NCBI GenBank assembly: GCA_964423095.1
Contig: CAYRDI010000002.1
Location: 22,404-86,403 of the forward strand
Direction: 5' to 3'
DNA: 64,000 nt
Source of the DNA: Micavibrio_A sp964423095
Lineage (GTDB): Bacteria; Pseudomonadota; Alphaproteobacteria; Micavibrionales; Micavibrionaceae
The notes below the pieces were generated by a model that searched no databases, had not been told where the DNA came from, and saw nothing but the letters and a program-made list of their open reading frames with translations. Shown here piece by piece: positions 46,170 to 54,955 of this stretch. Numbering within the stretch: position 1 is the stretch's first letter; every line of letters starts with the position of its first letter. Both the position numbers and the translations under genes were made by a program.

Positions 46170-47012
46170 TCAGGCGGGCATATCGGCAATTTCACGGATC
46201 AATCTCTGGACATCGGCGCGGTCACGGGGGTCCGGGGCCGCCGCCACATACTTTTCCAGAACATCCATCGCCTCCCCCCGACGCCCCGTTTTGGCATAAA
46301 GCACGCCGGCATCCAGAAGAAGGCGGTATTCCATCGGGGCGAGCAGGCGCATCCGTTCCACCTCCGCCAGCGCGCCGCGATAATCCTCCCCCTCGATCAG
46401 GCGGAGCTTGATATTGTTTTGAAGACGGATCAAAAGATCGCGGTTGGAACAGGCCTGATAATAATCGACCGACAATTCCGCGTTCGGGCCGCGCACATCC
46501 TTGATCAAGGCGCGCAAGGACGACGCCTCCATCACCTTGCAGGCGTGAAAAGGATCGAAAATAATTCGCGCGCCGCCCTTTTCGATCCGGCATAAAAAAT
46601 GGCCCGGAAAATTCAGACCGTCCAGCACCCAGCCGCAAGCACGCCCCACATGGATATACAAAAGGCAGAGCGCGATCGGCATCCCTTTGCGCCGGTCGAT
46701 CACGCGCATGAGGTCGGCATTTTGCAAATCATCATAATGACCGGTATCGCCCGCGTACCCTTCACGGTCAGAAAGGACGTACTTGAGAGCGGCAAGCTGC
46801 GTTCCCGCATCATCATCCGCCCCAGCATCGATCAATTCCGCATGACGCCGCCCTGTATCATGGATCACTTTGGCAACATGCTGACGGTATTTATCGACGC
46901 TGATCCCTTCATGGTTGGAAGCACAAAGTGCCAGCGCGGTTTCAAAAAGATCGATGCCGGAATCATCCTTGTCGCCGCACGCCTTCAATACGGCTTGCGC
47001 ATCGAATTCCAT
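46170..47012 (-). CDS. SirB1-family transglutaminase-like/TPR protein
   Basis: The 280-aa cytoplasmic protein shows the SirB1 core RRKGMPIALCLLYIHVGRAC and LNFPGHFLCRIE in a transglutaminase-like fold, with a C-terminal TPR part (MEYRLLLDAGVLYAKTGRRG). SirB1 proteins often lie beside peptide chain modification genes, but the function is unknown. Its stop lies 162 bases before pal on the same strand. It begins one base after the BON lipoprotein gene ends. Confidence 0.85.
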   Translation of the reverse strand: MEFDAQAVLKACGDKDDSGIDLFETALALCASNHEGISVDKYRQHVAKVIHDTGRRHAELIDAGADDDAGTQLAALKYVLSDREGYAGDTGHYDDLQNADLMRVIDRRKGMPIALCLLYIHVGRACGWVLDGLNFPGHFLCRIEKGGARIIFDPFHACKVMEASSLRALIKDVRGPNAELSVDYYQACSNRDLLIRLQNNIKLRLIEGEDYRGALAEVERMRLLAPMEYRLLLDAGVLYAKTGRRGEAMDVLEKYVAAAPDPRDRADVQRLIREIADMPA

Positions 47013-47013
47013 G

Positions 47014-47622
47014 CTATTGCGTCACGGCAGTCGGGGTGATGGGCTCCCCCACCATTTTCACATAGCTGACGACCTGTTTCACATTCGGAATGGTGCGGGC
47101 CAGTTGTTCGACCTTTTCCAGCTCCGTCTGGCTCATCGCAACACCCATCAGGTAAACAACCCCCTGTACGGTATCGATGGAATAATTCAACGACTGGATA
47201 TTCTTTTCAAACGTGATCGCCGTGCGCAGGCGCGCGGTGATCCAGTTGTCACGGACAAATCCCGGCACGCCTTCGCTGTCCGCCACACGGATTTCATTGA
47301 TGACCTGTTTCACCCCTTCGACTTGCCAGACAAGGCGCACGGCCTCCACACGGTCTTCGGGATTTTGAACAACACCGGTCAGAAGAACACGCCCCTGATC
47401 CACCGTTGTCGAAAGTTTGGAAAACATATCGACGTTGTATTGGAACCATAATTCGTTGATCTTTCCCTTGATGGAAGCATCGGTGACCGCGCCGCTGATC
47501 CCGCCTTCTTGCGAGGCCGCGTTCCCCGCGGCGGCGGCCGTGCCCGTTGCCATTCCCAAAGGCGTACAGGCATTGACGGCCAGAGACGAAAGAACGAGAA
47601 CGGGAAGAATGATTTTTTTCAT
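47014..47622 (-). CDS. dolP: BON-domain outer membrane lipoprotein (DolP/YraP-like)
   Basis: The 202-aa lipoprotein has the lipobox LAVNAC at Cys19, a Gly/Ala linker and two BON domains (ITARLRTAITFEKNIQSLNY in the second). DolP supports outer membrane integrity in E. coli, where it lies with rsmI, lpoA and yraN. Those three genes are also here, within 3.6 kb, so the synteny supports the identification. Mature function is inferred. Confidence 0.88.
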   Translation of the reverse strand: MKKIILPVLVLSSLAVNACTPLGMATGTAAAAGNAASQEGGISGAVTDASIKGKINELWFQYNVDMFSKLSTTVDQGRVLLTGVVQNPEDRVEAVRLVWQVEGVKQVINEIRVADSEGVPGFVRDNWITARLRTAITFEKNIQSLNYSIDTVQGVVYLMGVAMSQTELEKVEQLARTIPNVKQVVSYVKMVGEPITPTAVTQ

Positions 47623-47730
47623 GACGCACCTTTAAAGAAAAACAGGAATCGTGGTGATGATTGTAGGACAGGGACGAAAACCCGACAAGGTTCCGCAAAG
47701 CATGGCAAAAGAACTATCCGCAAATTATGG

Positions 47731-48720
47731 CTAAATATTGGTTTCCCACCATTGCGGCACAAAATCATAGCCGTTCCCGCGTTTGGCCAGATGACCAATT
47801 GCCCCCATCGGCAGATGCATACCGGCAATCCGGAGCCGGTCCGTGGCCGTGCGGTCGAAAATTTTGGCGCGCGTCGCACGCGCGGCATCCGCATCAGTAT
47901 CAAAACTCAAGGACTGTTCAGGATAATCGAATTGCAAGAACGCGTTGTGGACAATATCGCCCCAAATCAAAAGCTGCGCAGTCCCGTCCGAAACCATCAC
48001 ACCGCTATGCCCCGGCGTATGGCCGGGCAATGCGACAGACGATAACCCGTTCCCAAGATCCGCATCGGGCTTATAGGTTTGCAACTGGCCGGAGGTTTTA
48101 TAGGGCGTCAGGTTCGTGCGGGCGGAATCAAACAAACCTTTTTTATCGGCGAATTTTGCCATTTGGTCGTCGCTAAACCAGAAATCAACCTCCGGTGTGC
48201 AAACCTTCACCACGCTTTTCGGGAAAGCGATTCCGCCCGCATCGTCCAGAAGGCCATTGGCATGATCGGGATGCGCGTGGGTCAGAATGATTTCGTCAAT
48301 CTGCAGGGGCGATACACCCAGCATGTTCAATATACCCATCGTATGCCCCGTCGTCGGGATATAATTTTTTGCACCCGTGTCGATCAGGATTTTCTTGTCC
48401 CCCGTTTCAATCAAAAAGCTGTTGATATAGGCAGGATAAGGCCCGTCCTGCGGAATGAAATGACGGTTCCGGGACTCTTTTATGATTTCCGGCGTCGCAT
48501 TGATGAAAATTTCGTTTGGCATTTGCATCGCACCATCCAGAATGGTCGTAACGGTAATATTGCCGACCTTTGTGCGGTAGTAGCCCGGCGCCTGCTTGCT
48601 TTCTTTGGGCACTGCCATGCTGTCCGTTCCCGCCAAGGAGGGTTTAACCCAGGATGACAACGCGGCGGCCCCCGCGATAACGGCACTCCCGATCATAAAA
48701 TTCCTGCGGTCGAATGACAT
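47731..48720 (-). CDS. Tat-exported metallo-beta-lactamase-fold hydrolase
   Basis: The 329-aa enzyme starts with a twin-arginine signal, FDRRNFMIGSAVIAGAAALS, so it is exported folded. The zinc-binding motif THAHPDHANG is present, with further ligands in VALPGHTPGHSG and LIWGDIVHN. The substrate is unknown; similar proteins are annotated as MBL-fold metallohydrolases. It is inserted between dolP and yraN. Confidence 0.9.
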   Translation of the reverse strand: MSFDRRNFMIGSAVIAGAAALSSWVKPSLAGTDSMAVPKESKQAPGYYRTKVGNITVTTILDGAMQMPNEIFINATPEIIKESRNRHFIPQDGPYPAYINSFLIETGDKKILIDTGAKNYIPTTGHTMGILNMLGVSPLQIDEIILTHAHPDHANGLLDDAGGIAFPKSVVKVCTPEVDFWFSDDQMAKFADKKGLFDSARTNLTPYKTSGQLQTYKPDADLGNGLSSVALPGHTPGHSGVMVSDGTAQLLIWGDIVHNAFLQFDYPEQSLSFDTDADAARATRAKIFDRTATDRLRIAGMHLPMGAIGHLAKRGNGYDFVPQWWETNI

Positions 48721-48774
48721 GACAATCTCCTTTTTGTTTTACCTGTAATGACTATGGCGCATCATTCAAAATTT

Positions 48775-49134
48775 TCAATCCATGAACGCGTTTTCCATGT
48801 GGCGGATCGTAAACGGCAATTTGACCGCCAGCACATCAAACCGCATGGGCCGCATGGTATAATTCGGGTGTTCGGATAAGAATGTCATCGCGGCATCCGA
48901 AATCCGCCCGCGCATTCTGGGGGTAATGGAAAATAGGGCTTCATCCAGCGTCGGGCGGTTTTTCACCTCGATAAATACAATGTAATCACCATCCAGCGCG
49001 ATCAGATCAACCTCCCCCACCTTCGTGCGGTAACGCCGCTCAAGAATCTTATACCCCTTCGCGCGCAAAAAGATTTCGGCCACCCCTTCGGCCATCAATC
49101 CGCGGTCATGGGTTTTTTCCTTTTGCTCCGTCAT
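48775..49134 (-). CDS. yraN: UPF0102/YraN-family protein
   Basis: The 119-aa protein matches YraN, which has a restriction-endonuclease-like fold. The conserved segments are AEIFLRAKGYKILERRYRTK, VGEVDLIALDGDYIVFIEVK and NRPTLDEALFSITPR. The Glu/Asp/Glu-x-Lys pattern is intact. Its ATG overlaps the rsmI stop by 4 bases (ATGA), giving the common rsmI-yraN unit. Function in the cell is not settled. Confidence 0.93.
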   Translation of the reverse strand: MTEQKEKTHDRGLMAEGVAEIFLRAKGYKILERRYRTKVGEVDLIALDGDYIVFIEVKNRPTLDEALFSITPRMRGRISDAAMTFLSEHPNYTMRPMRFDVLAVKLPFTIRHMENAFMD

Positions 49135-50012
49135 GTCTTTCCGGAAAGTTTTAACGCCAGTTGGTAAATCGTTTTCTTGGGCTTGCCCGTCGCTTGCGCC
49201 ACCATGTCGGCCGCATCGCGCACGGACAATGTCTTCAAGGCCGCTTTCAATTGCCCTTCTATCGTATCTTCGGAAATTTCCTCGGTCTTGTTTTCGCCGA
49301 TCACCAGAACGATTTCCCCTTTGGGCGCGCCATTTTGTGAAACATCTTCGATCAAATCGGAAAGCCGGCCGCGCCTGACCTCCTCATACAACTTCGTCAA
49401 TTCACGGGCGATGGCCGCGGGGCGGTCCCCCATCACCTTTTTAATATCTTTTAAGGATTCTTCCAAACGCGGGCCCGTTTCAAAACAGATCAACGTGCCC
49501 GTCCGGTCTTTCCATTTTTCAAGGATGGCTTTGCGGGGGCCCGAACGCGCCGGAAGAAAACCGACGAAGGAAAACGCATCGGACGGCAGACCGGATAATT
49601 GCAACGCCGGTAAAATCGCGCTCGGCCCCGGCAAGGATGTCACCATATGCCCTTGCGCGATAATCTGGCGCACCAGTTTGAACCCCGGATCGGATACCAG
49701 AGGCGTTCCCGCATCGCTGACCAGGGCGACGGATTCCCCCTCCTCTATAATTTTGACAATCGCATTGCGGTCTTTTTCGGTAGCGTGGTCGTTATAAACC
49801 CGCATGGATTTTTTCAAACCAAAGGCCTTTAACAATTTTGCCGTCACACGGGTGTCTTCGCACACGATCAGGTCAACCCCCGCAAGAACATCAAGCGCGC
49901 GGAACGTCAGATCACGCAAATTCCCGATCGGCGTCGGCACCAGATAAAGACCGGGCTTTAAGGAAACCGCGTCTGGCTTTTGGCGGGCTTTTTGTGTAGT
50001 GTCGGATGTCAT
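49131..50012 (-). CDS. rsmI: 16S rRNA (cytidine-2'-O)-methyltransferase RsmI
   Basis: The 293-aa enzyme methylates C1402 of 16S rRNA. It has the tetrapyrrole-methylase-like motif GLYLVPTPIGNLRDLTFRAL, VCEDTRVTAKLLKAFG, and VALVSDAGTPLVSDPGF. I chose the ATG at 50012 (MTSDTTQK); the upstream part of the frame has no homology and would run into the divergent lpoA-like gene. The two starts are only 42 bases apart. Confidence 0.96.
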   Translation of the reverse strand: MTSDTTQKARQKPDAVSLKPGLYLVPTPIGNLRDLTFRALDVLAGVDLIVCEDTRVTAKLLKAFGLKKSMRVYNDHATEKDRNAIVKIIEEGESVALVSDAGTPLVSDPGFKLVRQIIAQGHMVTSLPGPSAILPALQLSGLPSDAFSFVGFLPARSGPRKAILEKWKDRTGTLICFETGPRLEESLKDIKKVMGDRPAAIARELTKLYEEVRRGRLSDLIEDVSQNGAPKGEIVLVIGENKTEEISEDTIEGQLKAALKTLSVRDAADMVAQATGKPKKTIYQLALKLSGKT

Positions 50013-50054
50013 CGCTTGAAAACCTGTTTTTCGATAATGGAGAGTATCAGGAGC

Positions 50055-51209
50055 ATGTCCGTCTTTCACCGCTTTTATCGTCTTTTCCCCCTGTTCCTTT
50101 TGGTTTTTACGCTGGCCGCCTGCGCGGGACCGGGGCGCGGGCCCTGGACGAAAAGCGGAGGCTACGGAAATGCCACACCGCAAAACGCACAAACCGCCGA
50201 TGCGAACGCCCCCTATGGTGCGCCGGTTGCGGCACCGGCAGCCATGGCGCAAGGGACGGTCAAGGTAGCGATTCTCCTTCCACTGTCCGGCAGCAATGCC
50301 GCCGTCGGCCAATCGATGTTACAGGCGGCGCAGCTCGCGCTCTTTGATCTGGGATATGACAATTTTGAACTGATGCCGCGTGATACAGGCGGGTCGGCCG
50401 GGGGAGCCTCGTCTGCCGCCACGTCCGCCATCGCCGACGGCGCACAACTGATCCTCGGCCCCCTTTTCGCCGAGGAAGTCCGCGCCGTGAAATCCGCGAC
50501 AGCGGGCAGTGGCGTCAACGTCATCGCCTTTTCCACCGATTGGTCGCTCGCTGGCGGTAACACCTTCATGATGGGCTTCATGCCGTTCGGACAGGTGGAA
50601 CGCATTGCCGATTACGCCGCCGCCCATGGCGTACACAAAGTCGCGATTGCAGAAGGGGCGGATTTATACGGCACGACGGTCGGCCGCGCCTTTGCACAGC
50701 GCGCCACGCAAAACGGATTACAGATCGCAAAAAATATCGCCGATCCTTCGTCCTATGACGCCGTGTTCCTGCCCGTGGCCGGAACCGCGCTGGCCGCCAC
50801 GATGCCACGCATTGCCAACCAGAGCGCGCAAAAGCTCGGTACCGGTCTGTGGGATGATCCCGCCACTGCCGCAAACCCGATGTTGAACGGAGCCTGGTAT
50901 GCCGCGCCGCCGCCATCATCCCGTGCGGGTTTTGAAAACCGCTACAAATCCACCTATGGTCAATCCCCCGTCCGCATCGCCACGCTGGCTTATGATGCCA
51001 CCGCTCTTGCCGCCGTCCTTTCGCAAAACGGGGCAGGCTCCTCCATGTTCGGTGCGGACAAGCTGACCTCCCCCAACGGTTTTGCGGGTGTGGACGGTAT
51101 CTTACGGTTTAACAAAAGCGGTATGGCCGAACGCGGAATCGCCATTTTACAAATTCGCGGCGGCCGCGCGACGGAAATTTCCCCCGCCGCTGCCTCGTTC
51201 AACCGTTAG
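50055..51209 (+). CDS. LpoA-like penicillin-binding protein activator lipoprotein
   Basis: The 384-aa lipoprotein has the lipobox FTLAAC at Cys23 and a periplasmic-binding fold starting KVAILLPLSGSNAAVGQS, with LILGPLFAEEVRAV. It matches the C-terminal domain of LpoA (YraM), which activates penicillin-binding protein 1A. The longer N-terminal TPR domain of enterobacterial LpoA is missing, as in other alphaproteobacteria. The start is at 50055 with AGGAG close by; ATG at 50037 is an alternative. Divergent from rsmI. Confidence 0.86.
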   Translation: MSVFHRFYRLFPLFLLVFTLAACAGPGRGPWTKSGGYGNATPQNAQTADANAPYGAPVAAPAAMAQGTVKVAILLPLSGSNAAVGQSMLQAAQLALFDLGYDNFELMPRDTGGSAGGASSAATSAIADGAQLILGPLFAEEVRAVKSATAGSGVNVIAFSTDWSLAGGNTFMMGFMPFGQVERIADYAAAHGVHKVAIAEGADLYGTTVGRAFAQRATQNGLQIAKNIADPSSYDAVFLPVAGTALAATMPRIANQSAQKLGTGLWDDPATAANPMLNGAWYAAPPPSSRAGFENRYKSTYGQSPVRIATLAYDATALAAVLSQNGAGSSMFGADKLTSPNGFAGVDGILRFNKSGMAERGIAILQIRGGRATEISPAAASFNR

Positions 51210-51224
51210 GAAAGATAAAAGGTT

Positions 51225-51831
51225 ATGCAGAAAAACAGACTGGAAGCCTTCAGCGATGGCGTGATCGCTACTGGAAGCCTTCAGCGATGGCGTGATCGCT
51301 ATCATCATCACCATCATGGTATTGGAAATGAAAGTTCCGCATGAGGCGAGCATTTCAGCGATCCTCCACCTTTGGCCTGTTTTTATCAGTTACGTCCTGA
51401 GCTTCATCTATGTTGGTATCTACTGGAGCAATCACCACCACCTCCTGCACGCGGTCGATACGATCACGGGTGGGGCATTGTGGGCCAACCTTCACCTGCT
51501 TTTCTGGCTTTCGCTGTTCCCGTTCGTAACGGGCTGGATGGGTGAAAACCATTATGAACCTGTGACCGTATTTTTATATGGGATTGTGTTGCTGATGGCG
51601 GGTATCGCTTATTACATACTCGGGCGTATTCTTATTTGCGGCCCGGAAAAAAACAGAAGACTTTCTGCCGCTATTGGTAGTGACCTAGCAGGAAAATTAT
51701 CTATAGCATTATATCTAATTGCGCTCCTGCTCACCTTCTTTAATCAATGGCTATCCATTGCACTTTATGCAGGCGTGGCACTGATATGGCTGATCCCGGA
51801 CCGCCGCATCGAAAAGAAAACGAGTGACTGA
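51225..51831 (+). pseudogene. TMEM175-family (DUF1211) potassium channel-like gene broken by a 31-bp duplication
   Basis: Read from the ATG at 51225 the protein begins MQKNRLEAFSDGVIA, the diagnostic TMEM175 motif RxxxFSDG. A second copy of 31 bases then shifts the frame and a TGA follows within about 25 codons. If one copy is removed, the frame joins exactly to the remaining about 175 residues with four or five membrane helices (VFISYVLSFIYVGIYWSNHH and others). A GTG at 51292 could restart translation without the motif. AAAAGG precedes 51225. The parent gene is intact elsewhere, so this may be a recent event or an assembly error. Confidence 0.85.
51239..51300 (+). repeat. 31-bp perfect tandem duplication inside the TMEM175-type gene
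   Basis: Bases 51239-51269 and 51270-51300 are identical, starting ACTGGAAGCC and ending GTGATCGCT. The unit length is not a multiple of three, so it shifts the reading frame by one. Confidence 0.97.
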
Positions 51832-51833
51832 AA

Positions 51834-52898
51834 CTACGCCGCGCGTTTTAAATTTTGCGGACGGTTTTGCCCGCTGCGGTTCACCCAGCGTTTGGCCTGA
51901 TCGAAAATCTTCGTAAATATTCCGTCCGGTTGCCATGCGGCAAGGGCCGGTGCTTCCACCCCATTCGTTTTGGCCTTGTTGAATTTCGCCAGACGCCGTT
52001 CCATCGATTGGAAAATCTTTTCGGGCACATTCACACCGGAGGCCTTTTCCAACCCTTTGAATCCGGGGAACGTATTCGCTTCGCAAATCGTGTAACCACC
52101 GTTTTTCAGGAATAAAAGGTCGATCCCGCCGATCTGGATGTTCAGGGCCCTGGCCGTACGCACCGCAAGATCGATAGCCTCTTTATCGGCATCAAAATGG
52201 TGGACGGACCCGCCGCTGCTATAGTTCGCTTTGAAGTCGCCCTCTTTCGCGCGGCGTTCCATAGAGGCGACAAGCTCGCCATCCACAACAAACAGTCGCA
52301 AATCACGCCCGCGCGAGGCTTCGACGAACTGCTGGAAAATCAATTGAATGTCCGGTGCCGTCTGGCCGATCAAATCCATCTGATCCTTGAACGCCTTCGG
52401 ATTTTCGATCAAAAAAACACCAACGCCGAGCGCGCCTTTCAATGTTTTCACGACAACGGGAAACCCCAGTTCCTTTTCGATCATAGACATCGTGTAATCA
52501 TCGATCGGAAATTTTGCGAGCATCGTTTTGGGCGAAGGCAACGCCTTTTCCGCCAGTACTTGATGGGTGTGCAATTTATCGCGCACCATTTCGATGGTTT
52601 CGGCGTTGTTGTAAATCAGGCATCCCATGCGTTCCAGTTGCCGGACGATCGCCAGGCTGAAATACGAATGGTCATGATGATTGAAATACGGATAAACCAC
52701 ATCGGGCAAAGTCACGGCCTTACCGTTCACATACACGGTTTCCCGCGCATTTTCATCCACGATTAAATCAAAATTGGCGGGATTATAAACTTTCAGATCT
52801 ATGCCCATCCGTTCGGCTTCGACCTTGAAACGGCGCACTTCGTGCGCAAGATCGGCATTCGATTCGACATCGTCGCCGTATAATATCCAGACTTCCAT
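51834..52898 (-). CDS. RimK-like ATP-grasp ligase
   Basis: The 354-aa protein has an N-terminal region and an ATP-grasp domain. Visible motifs are NNAETIEMVRDKLHTHQVLA, GFPVVVKTLKGALGVGVFLI, RDLRLFVVDGELVASMERRA and ICEANTFPGFKGLE. RimK-type ligases add amino acids, often glutamate, to protein or peptide C-termini. The exact substrate here is unknown. It ends 3 bases from the broken TMEM175-type gene on the other strand. Confidence 0.87.
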   Translation of the reverse strand: MEVWILYGDDVESNADLAHEVRRFKVEAERMGIDLKVYNPANFDLIVDENARETVYVNGKAVTLPDVVYPYFNHHDHSYFSLAIVRQLERMGCLIYNNAETIEMVRDKLHTHQVLAEKALPSPKTMLAKFPIDDYTMSMIEKELGFPVVVKTLKGALGVGVFLIENPKAFKDQMDLIGQTAPDIQLIFQQFVEASRGRDLRLFVVDGELVASMERRAKEGDFKANYSSGGSVHHFDADKEAIDLAVRTARALNIQIGGIDLLFLKNGGYTICEANTFPGFKGLEKASGVNVPEKIFQSMERRLAKFNKAKTNGVEAPALAAWQPDGIFTKIFDQAKRWVNRSGQNRPQNLKRAA

Positions 52899-53121
52899 GG
52901 ACCCCTCTTTTTTGGTTCTTATTATGACAGTCAGTCTTGAATGGGCTTCTTATCCCATGAAAACGAACGTCTGACAAACCAATTTCGTTTCATTCAAAAA
53001 ATTATAAATCATAACAAAGCGTTACATAGGTATATTTTTATGCACATATCGTCTGTGGGTAATGATTTTTTTATAAAAAGAAAGAAAGGAAAAAAATTTT
53101 TCTTTCCTGTAAAAGATCATC

Positions 53122-53991
53122 ATGCTCGATGCAAATTCTTTCACCTATTCAACGCCGCAACAGCCGTTTGCGCAGCGTCTTCTGATCAAAACCATCGAAA
53201 AGCTGACGGGGCAGTTGAAAATCTGGCGCCTTTACAATGAATACACGCGCGAAGATCCGTCGGTGCGTGAAAACTTCTGGGATGCATCGATCAAAAAGCT
53301 CAACCTGAATGTAAATTACGATTCAACCGCATTGGCATCTATTCCAAAAACCGGTGCGCTGGTTGTGGTGGCCAACCATCCTTATGGCGTTCTGGATGGC
53401 TTGATCATCACACAGTTGATGAAACGCGTGCGGCCCGATTTCAAGGTCCTGACCAATTCGGTGCTTTGCCTTGCCCCAGAGGCAAAAGATGATTTATTGC
53501 CCATCGATTTTAACGAAACACCCGAAGCCCTCGCCATCAATCTTGAAACCCGCAAGACAGCCCGTAGCTTGCTGAAAAACGGCGGATGTATCGTCGTTTT
53601 TCCGGCGGGTGGCGTTTCCACCATCCCCACATGGAAAGACAAGGTGGCACAGGATACGGAATGGCAGCCCTTCATCGGCCGCCTGATCCAGGAAAGCCGC
53701 GCGGATGTCGTGCCCGTCTTTTTCGAAGGCCAGAATTCCCGGCTCTTCCAACTGGTCAGCCTGTTTTCCTCCACGCTGCGCCTTGCACTCTTCTTTAAAG
53801 AGGTCGCGGACAAGATCGGGGCCCGCATCGGCGTCCGGATCGGAACGACCATTCCGTTTGCGGACCTCGACGGAATTTCAGACCGCGCCGCCCTGTGCCA
53901 TGAACTACGCCGCCGCACCTATGCGCTCGGCGGGATGGAAACCTTGCCGCCGCCCAAGCCGGCCTACCGGATCAAACCGAAAAAATCATAG
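53122..53991 (+). CDS. Lysophospholipid acyltransferase (ACT14924-like)
   Basis: The 289-aa enzyme carries the acyltransferase block VVVANHPYGVLDGLII (His and Asp), then VLTNSVLCLAPEAKDDLLPI and GCIVVFPAGGVST. This family acylates lysophospholipids or ornithine-lipid precursors at the membrane. The 220-base leader upstream is AT-rich. The start ATG at 53122 has only a weak purine-rich site (AAAAGA). It is a single gene. Confidence 0.86.
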   Translation: MLDANSFTYSTPQQPFAQRLLIKTIEKLTGQLKIWRLYNEYTREDPSVRENFWDASIKKLNLNVNYDSTALASIPKTGALVVVANHPYGVLDGLIITQLMKRVRPDFKVLTNSVLCLAPEAKDDLLPIDFNETPEALAINLETRKTARSLLKNGGCIVVFPAGGVSTIPTWKDKVAQDTEWQPFIGRLIQESRADVVPVFFEGQNSRLFQLVSLFSSTLRLALFFKEVADKIGARIGVRIGTTIPFADLDGISDRAALCHELRRRTYALGGMETLPPPKPAYRIKPKKS

Positions 53992-54104
53992 CGGAATCCG
54001 GTCTGTGGATAACTTTTAGGCATGAACTTGCCTTTCTCCCCCACGTTATTCTAAAACCGTTCGTATCGTATAAATCGTGAACCGATGTATTGAAAGGAAA
54101 TGCC

Positions 54105-54722
54105 ATGCAGCTCCCGAACGCTGAACAATTGCAAGTTACCGAACACGAATTCAAGGCGGGCCGTCCCCGCTCCGAAGAGAGCCGTAGAGCCATTCTGGAC
54201 GCAACGCGCCGTCTTCTTACGCACATGTCGGTTCAGAAGATTTCCATCGAAGCCATTGCAAAAAAAGCAGGTGTTGGCAAAACAACCATCTATCGCTGGT
54301 GGCCGAACAAACAATCCGTCGTGATGGAAGCCGTGTTCAGCCAGCCGGGATTCCAGAACTTTATGCCCCAAGCCACCATCCCGTTCGAAGGTGTGAAGGC
54401 ACAGGTTGAAAAACTCGGTCGTCAGCTCGCCGGTAAGAACGGACGTATCGTTGCGGAAATTATCGGGGAATGCCAGGGTGACATCGAAACGCTCAAATCA
54501 CTGGTCAAAAACTTCTTTCAGGATCGTTACAATGCGCTCGCCTACTACATTCAAAAAGGCAAGGCCGAAGGGCAGTTCAGCGAAAATGTGGACATCGAAG
54601 TCGCGATCGACGCTATTCTCGGCCCCGTCATCTTCCGCCTGATGAGCGGCCAGAATATCGATGAAACCTTCACCCGCAAAATCACCGAAATGCTGGCGGG
54701 TGCCCTTGGGGTCCGCGAATGA
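54105..54722 (+). CDS. TetR/AcrR-family transcriptional regulator
   Basis: The 205-aa repressor-type protein has an N-terminal helix-turn-helix: GRPRSEESRRAILDATRRLL then IAKKAGVGKTTIYRWWPNKQ. A C-terminal ligand domain (TetR_C-like) follows. AAGGAA six bases before the ATG fixes the start. It heads a three-gene run with a small lipoprotein and a deaminase, overlapping the first by ATGA; it may regulate them. Ligand unknown. Confidence 0.92.
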   Translation: MQLPNAEQLQVTEHEFKAGRPRSEESRRAILDATRRLLTHMSVQKISIEAIAKKAGVGKTTIYRWWPNKQSVVMEAVFSQPGFQNFMPQATIPFEGVKAQVEKLGRQLAGKNGRIVAEIIGECQGDIETLKSLVKNFFQDRYNALAYYIQKGKAEGQFSENVDIEVAIDAILGPVIFRLMSGQNIDETFTRKITEMLAGALGVRE

Positions 54723-54955
54723 CGTTCAATAAACCCCGTTTGCTGATTCTCGGCGCAGGCGTTGCCGGGCTTTGCGCCCTCGGCCTGCTGGCCGCGTGCG
54801 GTGACGGCGCCCTAAAACGCCAGTTCACCATGGCGGGGGTTTATTCCATCTGCAAACCCGATGGGTACCCCGTCGTGTGTTTTGCGGATGCGGATGGAAA
54901 GGACGGCGGTCTTTATTGCATGCCACTTTCAGAAGTTGGCGGGAAGTGCCTGTAG
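54719..54955 (+). CDS. Small lipoprotein, unknown
   Basis: The 78-aa product has a hydrophobic leader (LLILGAGVAGLCALGLLAAC) with a lipobox at Cys27. It is followed by a short mature part with four Cys (ICKP, VVCFA, YCMP, KCL). The ATG overlaps the TetR stop by 4 bases, and its end overlaps the deaminase start. No family recognised. Confidence 0.7.
   Translation: MTFNKPRLLILGAGVAGLCALGLLAACGDGALKRQFTMAGVYSICKPDGYPVVCFADADGKDGGLYCMPLSEVGGKCL

Noticed and set aside
51270..51330. Polyhistidine run (YHHHHH) in the shifted frame of the TMEM175-type gene
   Set aside because: It is a product of the frameshift by the 31-bp duplication and not a true metal-binding tag.
53085..53108. A/T-rich inverted repeat before the acyltransferase gene
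   Set aside because: Imperfect and explained by A- and T-runs; no clear function.
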